DNA from: Opitutus sp. GAS368
GTDB taxonomy: Bacteria; Verrucomicrobiota; Verrucomicrobiia; Opitutales; UBA953
NCBI GenBank assembly: GCA_945906115.1
Contig: CAMDQP010000031.1
Coordinates: 1 to 10,142 of the forward strand
DNA length: 10,142 nucleotides
Direction: 5' to 3'
The notes under the pieces were generated by a model that saw only the letters and a program-made list of their open reading frames with translations, was not told the DNA's origin and ran no database searches. Every line of letters begins with the position of its first letter. Within the stretch, counting starts at the first letter, position 1. The position numbers and the translations under genes were made by a program. Positions 7,065 through 10,142 of this stretch are shown here, piece by piece.

Positions 7065-7090
7065 AATCCTCCGACCGACTGCGGAGGATT
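7065..7090. terminator. Hairpin with T-rich flanks on both strands, possible bidirectional terminator
   Basis: AATCCTCCG (7065-7073) and CGGAGGATT (7082-7090) form a perfect 9-bp stem around an 8-base loop. On the + strand it is followed by TTAT, so the T run is TTTT counting the stem end. On the - strand it is followed by TGTTTGAC. It sits directly against the -35 box of the tRNA promoter, between two divergent units. No gene pointing into it from either side is visible, so it could be an insulator, a relict terminator, a leader structure of the mutarotase operon or an operator. The rest of the spacer up to 7218 shows a short repeat ATCCG/CGGAT (7116-7132) and only weak promoter-like sequence (ACGACA at 7148, TAATCT at 7171). 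Confidence 0.45.
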
Positions 7091-7218
7091 TTATCCCCGA
7101 AAAGACTCTGCAATCATCCGAAAACCACGGATTGGCGGGGGTGCGCGACGACATTCGCCCCACGGCCCCCTAATCTCTGGACACCCTTGTGTGGCCTGTC
7201 TTCCTTGTACGCATTCTC

Positions 7219-8190
7219 ATGCGCTGGACCCGACTTCCTGAAACTCCTAACGCCCCCGGCTTCGGTGGTGCCTACGTGGGCACCTCCGGCGACCTGCTCC
7301 TTTGCGGCGGCGGCTCCAACTTCCCCGACAAGCCGGCCTGGGATGGCGGCGTTAAGGTCTGGCATGACGAAGTCTTCTCCCTCGCCAGCACCCGCTCCAA
7401 GAAGTGGGCGAGCCTCGGCAAGCTGCCCCGCCCTTGCGGTTATGGCGTCAGCGTCTCAATCCGCCAAGGCCTCCTGATGATTGGCGGCGCGGACTCGCAT
7501 CGCCACTACGCCGACTGCTACACGCTGTCGGTCGAAGAAGGTGAACTCAAGGTCCGCCCCTTCCCGTTCCTCCCCCGCCCGCTCGCCTACGCGACCGGCG
7601 CGCTCGTCGGCAGTAAGGTCATCGTCGCCGGCGGCACCGAACGCCCAGACGCCACCGCAGCCTCCTCCAGCGCCTTCGCGATCGACCTCGCCAATCTCAA
7701 CGCCGGCTGGAAAGAACTCCCCCTCTGCGCCGGCTCCGGCCGCATGCTCGCCCAGTCCGCCGGAACGAAGGATACTTTCTTCCTCTTCGGCGGCGTCGCA
7801 CTGAGCCCCGGTGCCAAGGGCGTCGAACGCGAATTCCTTTCCGACTGTCACGCCTTCACCCTCGGCAAGGAATGGCGCCGCCTGTCCGCGATGCCCCGCG
7901 CGATCGCCGGAGCGCCTTCGCCCTGTCCAATCTTCGAAAACGAGATTCTCGTACTCGGTGGCGACGACGGGAAACTCGCCGGTAAGGTCGAGGCCTCCAA
8001 GCACCCGGGCTACGCCAAGTCGGTCCTCTCTTACGACAAGTCCACCGACACCTGGAAAGAAGGCGATGAAGGATCGGCCAACGTCCTCTCGACCGGTTGC
8101 ACCAAGTGGTCCGGCGGCTTTGCCCTGACCAACGGCGAGCTCCGTCCCTTCGTCCGCTCCGCCGAAGGTTGGTTGCTTCGTCCCGAATAA
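7219..8190 (+). CDS. Cyclically permuted NanM-type mutarotase, cytosolic form
   Basis: This kelch-type beta-propeller has 323 residues from ATG 7219. Relatives such as NanM of E. coli speed conversion between the alpha and beta anomers of sialic acid. Here the blade order is permuted: the segment GFGGAYVG...CGGGSNFPDKPAWDGG near the start matches a region near the C terminus of NanM. Kelch-like Gly pairs recur (LLMIGGADS, VIVAGGTERPD, FFLFGGVA, ILVLGGDDG). The C terminus has NGELRPFVR, matching the NanM segment with catalytic Glu and Arg (here Glu307 and Arg313). No signal peptide is present from ATG 7219. An upstream in-frame GTG at 7189 would add ten residues (WPVFLVRIL) that are too short to be one; neither start has a ribosome site. 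The gene is the first of three on this strand, with a paralogue following after 55 bases. The exact sugar is not established. Confidence 0.85.
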   Translation: MRWTRLPETPNAPGFGGAYVGTSGDLLLCGGGSNFPDKPAWDGGVKVWHDEVFSLASTRSKKWASLGKLPRPCGYGVSVSIRQGLLMIGGADSHRHYADCYTLSVEEGELKVRPFPFLPRPLAYATGALVGSKVIVAGGTERPDATAASSSAFAIDLANLNAGWKELPLCAGSGRMLAQSAGTKDTFFLFGGVALSPGAKGVEREFLSDCHAFTLGKEWRRLSAMPRAIAGAPSPCPIFENEILVLGGDDGKLAGKVEASKHPGYAKSVLSYDKSTDTWKEGDEGSANVLSTGCTKWSGGFALTNGELRPFVRSAEGWLLRPE

Positions 8191-8245
8191 GCGTTGGGGC
8201 TGGCAGGTCGCCGGAAAGGGACTACAAAAGTCTCGCCCTGGCGTC

Positions 8246-9295
8246 ATGCTCCGCCTCACCCCATTACTCGGCCTCTTCGCGGCGGCGCTCTCCTTCGCGC
8301 AGGCTGAGCCGTTACCGGATCTGCCTGACCCGCTCGGCCGTGCCGGCATGATGGCGGCAGTCCTGCGTGAAGCAGACGGCAGCGAAGTCATCGTGGCCGC
8401 GGGCGGCACCAACTTCCCGGACAAGATGCCCTGGCAAGGTGGCCAACGGAAATACCATAAGGATATTCTCAAACTTTCGCGCAAGGACGGCGTCTGGAGT
8501 TGGCACAAAATCGGTGACCTCCCCGAAGGGCTCGTCGGAGCGGCGTTCTGTCCGACGCCTAAGCGCGATGGACTCATCATTGCGGGCGGAGCTTCGGCCG
8601 AAGGCCATCGCGCGGATGTCAGGCTCGTCGGTCTGGATGGCAAAGTCACCCGCTTCGCGGAAAGCATGGCCCGCCCGCGCGCCTACGCCGGTTTCACCTC
8701 GGCTAACGGACACCTCATCGTCATCGGCGGTATCGCCCGGCCCGACGACACCGCCGCTATCGCCACGCTGACTTCCCTCGACCTCGACGACCCCGACAAA
8801 CCTTGGCGCACGACCGACGCCGACCCGAGCTACGGACGAATCATCCCGCTCGTAGGCGCAGGGCTTCGCAAACTCGTCTGGGGCGGCGGCTGCTCGCTAT
8901 CGGAAAAGGACGGTAAGCCGTTCCGCAGCTACCACGAGAACCTTGCCTACCAATCTACCGACGGGGAAGGCAATCGCTTCCACGGATTGCCGAACAAGCT
9001 CGCCGGCGCCGCCGGTCCCGGCGTGCTCTCGCAGACGCATCTATTCTTCGTCGGCGGCGACGATGGCACCCAATATGGCCAGCCCTATGAGACGCACACC
9101 GGCCTGGCACGTCGCATCCTCGTCATGGACCTCGAGACGTTTGAGGTGACCGACGTCGGCGAATGGCCGCACCCCGTCGCGGTCGCGCCGCTACTCCGAC
9201 TCGGTGATGACCTTGTCACCGTGAGCGGTGAAGTCCGCCCTGGTGTCCGCACGCCCAAACTCACTCGCTGGCCGATTCCGGCAAAATACCGATGA
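8246..9295 (+). CDS. Cyclically permuted NanM-type mutarotase, exported form
   Basis: This 349-residue paralogue of the preceding gene has a typical signal peptide: hydrophobic residues 6-17, then S-F-A-Q-A with likely cleavage after Ala20. It should act in the periplasm, as NanM does in E. coli. The propeller begins with LPDLPDPLGRAGMMAAVL, then AGGTNFPDKMPWQGG (52-66), which matches GGGSNFPDKPAWDGG of its neighbour. Later come IIAGGASAEGHRAD (111-124), VIGGIARPDDTA (159-170), FVGGDDG (268-274) and the catalytic-type segment SGEVRPGVRT (327-336) with Glu329 and Arg335. The gene starts 55 bases after the first paralogue stops, with no clear ribosome site or terminator in the gap. It overlaps the MFS gene by ATGA, so exported enzyme and transporter are probably coupled. 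Sialic acid is the most likely substrate by family; other sugars are possible. Confidence 0.88.
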   Translation: MLRLTPLLGLFAAALSFAQAEPLPDLPDPLGRAGMMAAVLREADGSEVIVAAGGTNFPDKMPWQGGQRKYHKDILKLSRKDGVWSWHKIGDLPEGLVGAAFCPTPKRDGLIIAGGASAEGHRADVRLVGLDGKVTRFAESMARPRAYAGFTSANGHLIVIGGIARPDDTAAIATLTSLDLDDPDKPWRTTDADPSYGRIIPLVGAGLRKLVWGGGCSLSEKDGKPFRSYHENLAYQSTDGEGNRFHGLPNKLAGAAGPGVLSQTHLFFVGGDDGTQYGQPYETHTGLARRILVMDLETFEVTDVGEWPHPVAVAPLLRLGDDLVTVSGEVRPGVRTPKLTRWPIPAKYR

Positions 9296-10142
9296 ACGAA
9301 ACCTCCTCCCCCTCCCGTACGGCCTGGCTGGTCGTCATGCTACTCATTCCGGTCGCGTTGCTTAACTACCTCGACCGGCAGATGCTCGCGACCATGAAGT
9401 CGTCCATGCTCGGCGACCTGCCGGACATTCAGACCAAGGCGCAGTGGGGCCTGGTCCTTGGTTCATTCAAATGGGTCTACGCAATCTTCAGCCCCATCGG
9501 CGGCTACCTCGCCGACCGAGTCAGCCGACGTCACGTCATCTGCTTCAGCCTCTTTGCGTGGTCCGCGGTCACTTGGGCCACCGGCCAGGTCAATAACTAC
9601 GACCAACTGCTCTGGACGCGCGCCATCATGGGCGTCAGCGAAGCTTTCTACATTCCCGCCGCGCTCGCGCTCATCGCCGACTACCACCTCGGACCGACGC
9701 GTTCACGCGCGATTGGGCTCCACCAGATGGGCATCTACATCGGCGTGATTATCGGCGGCTTCGCCGGCTACGCCGCGGACGAGCCGACCATCGGCTGGCG
9801 CGGCGCCTTCGCGTGGTGCGGCCTACTCGGCATCGCCTATTCCTTACCGCTTTTCCTATTCCTGCGCAACCGACCAGCGACCGAGCAGGCAACGGTCAGC
9901 CCGACCGCGGCCTCGACCGTCCGCACGCTCTTTGGCAATCCCAGCTTCCTGCTCCTTGTGGTTTACTTCACCTTGCCCGCCATGGCGGCATGGGTCGTGC
10001 GCGACTGGATGCCTGACATCCTCCGCGAACGCTTCAACCTTGGCCAAGGCAAGGCCGGCGTCTCCGCGGTGCTTTATTGGCAAGTCGCCGCTATCGTTGG
10101 AGCGGTGCTCGGAGGCTGGCTCGCGGACCGCTGGATACGTAC
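9292..10142 (+). CDS. MFS transporter, 3' part outside the window
   Basis: ATG 9292 overlaps the stop of the exported mutarotase gene (ATGA), and 283 codons are open to the window edge, about two thirds of a normal 400-430-residue MFS protein. TM1 (about 11-28) ends in LNYLDRQ (24-30). The loop 2-3 motif is GGYLADRVSRR (70-80), TM4 holds GVSEAFYIPAALALIADY (114-131), and helices 5-6 are separated from helix 7 by a cytoplasmic loop at about 192-212. A second motif-A copy, GGWLADRW (274-281), follows TM8 as expected for the second half. The type resembles anion or sugar-acid symporters. From its position after two NanM-like enzymes, uptake of sialic acid or a related sugar is the best inference; the sequence alone does not fix the substrate. 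Confidence 0.88.
   Translation, partial: MNETSSPSRTAWLVVMLLIPVALLNYLDRQMLATMKSSMLGDLPDIQTKAQWGLVLGSFKWVYAIFSPIGGYLADRVSRRHVICFSLFAWSAVTWATGQVNNYDQLLWTRAIMGVSEAFYIPAALALIADYHLGPTRSRAIGLHQMGIYIGVIIGGFAGYAADEPTIGWRGAFAWCGLLGIAYSLPLFLFLRNRPATEQATVSPTAASTVRTLFGNPSFLLLVVYFTLPAMAAWVVRDWMPDILRERFNLGQGKAGVSAVLYWQVAAIVGAVLGGWLADRWIR

Noticed and set aside
7116..7132. Short inverted repeat ATCCG/CGGAT in the divergent spacer as an operator
   Set aside because: Five base pairs with a 7-base loop is within chance expectation for a spacer of this size, so it is not listed as a site.
7189..7218. Extension of the first mutarotase to GTG 7189
   Set aside because: The added WPVFLVRIL is not a signal peptide, no ribosome site precedes it, and the propeller homology begins after ATG 7219; it is kept only as an alternative.
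7456..8667. 403-codon open frame on the - strand across both mutarotase genes
   Set aside because: It runs opposite two strongly supported kelch genes and the gap between them, has low-complexity composition and no recognisable motif.

Overview
The window reads as chromosomal DNA of a GC-rich Gram-negative bacterium, most likely a member of the Verrucomicrobiota (Opitutae-like). This is inferred from a 39-residue, very basic protein starting MGQQSNKVIKRRR, a type I associate with that phylum, and from a pair of cyclically permuted NanM-type mutarotases next to an MFS transporter. An AsmA/TamB-like giant protein and a lipoprotein imply an outer membrane. There is no sign of phage, insertion sequence, CRISPR or plasmid functions. 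The genes are intact, tightly packed and similar in base composition.

Region 1 (1-5329, + strand): an intrinsic terminator with a GCAA tetraloop closes an upstream unit. A tightly coupled three-gene set follows: a 1192-residue membrane-anchored AsmA/TamB-like protein, a FecCD/BtuC-type ABC permease (stop and start overlap in TGATG), and its ATPase (8-base overlap). The ABC pair should import an iron chelate, heme or corrinoid. No substrate-binding protein or TonB receptor lies in the window.

Region 2 (5286-7015, - strand, read right to left): tRNA-Asn(GTT) with encoded CCA, then the 39-residue basic protein, a small lipoprotein (GTGA stop/start overlap), and an OGG1-type 8-oxoguanine DNA glycosylase/lyase. 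The glycosylase gene runs 44 bases into the 3' end of the ABC ATPase gene on the other strand, and a near-perfect palindrome sits in that overlap.

Region 3 (7016-7218): a divergent intergenic spacer. It holds a likely tRNA promoter (perfect TTGACA) directly beside a 9-bp hairpin with T-rich flanks on both sides.

Region 4 (7219-10142, + strand): two paralogous kelch beta-propeller mutarotases of the permuted NanM family, the first without a signal peptide and the second with one. An MFS transporter overlaps the second by ATGA and runs off the window. Together they suggest uptake and anomer conversion of sialic acid or a similar sugar, with one enzyme on each side of the inner membrane.

No clearly new defence or mobile system is visible. 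The most unusual points are the cytosolic/exported mutarotase pair, the convergent overlap with a palindrome at a stop codon, and the coupling of the tiny basic protein to a lipoprotein and a DNA repair gene.
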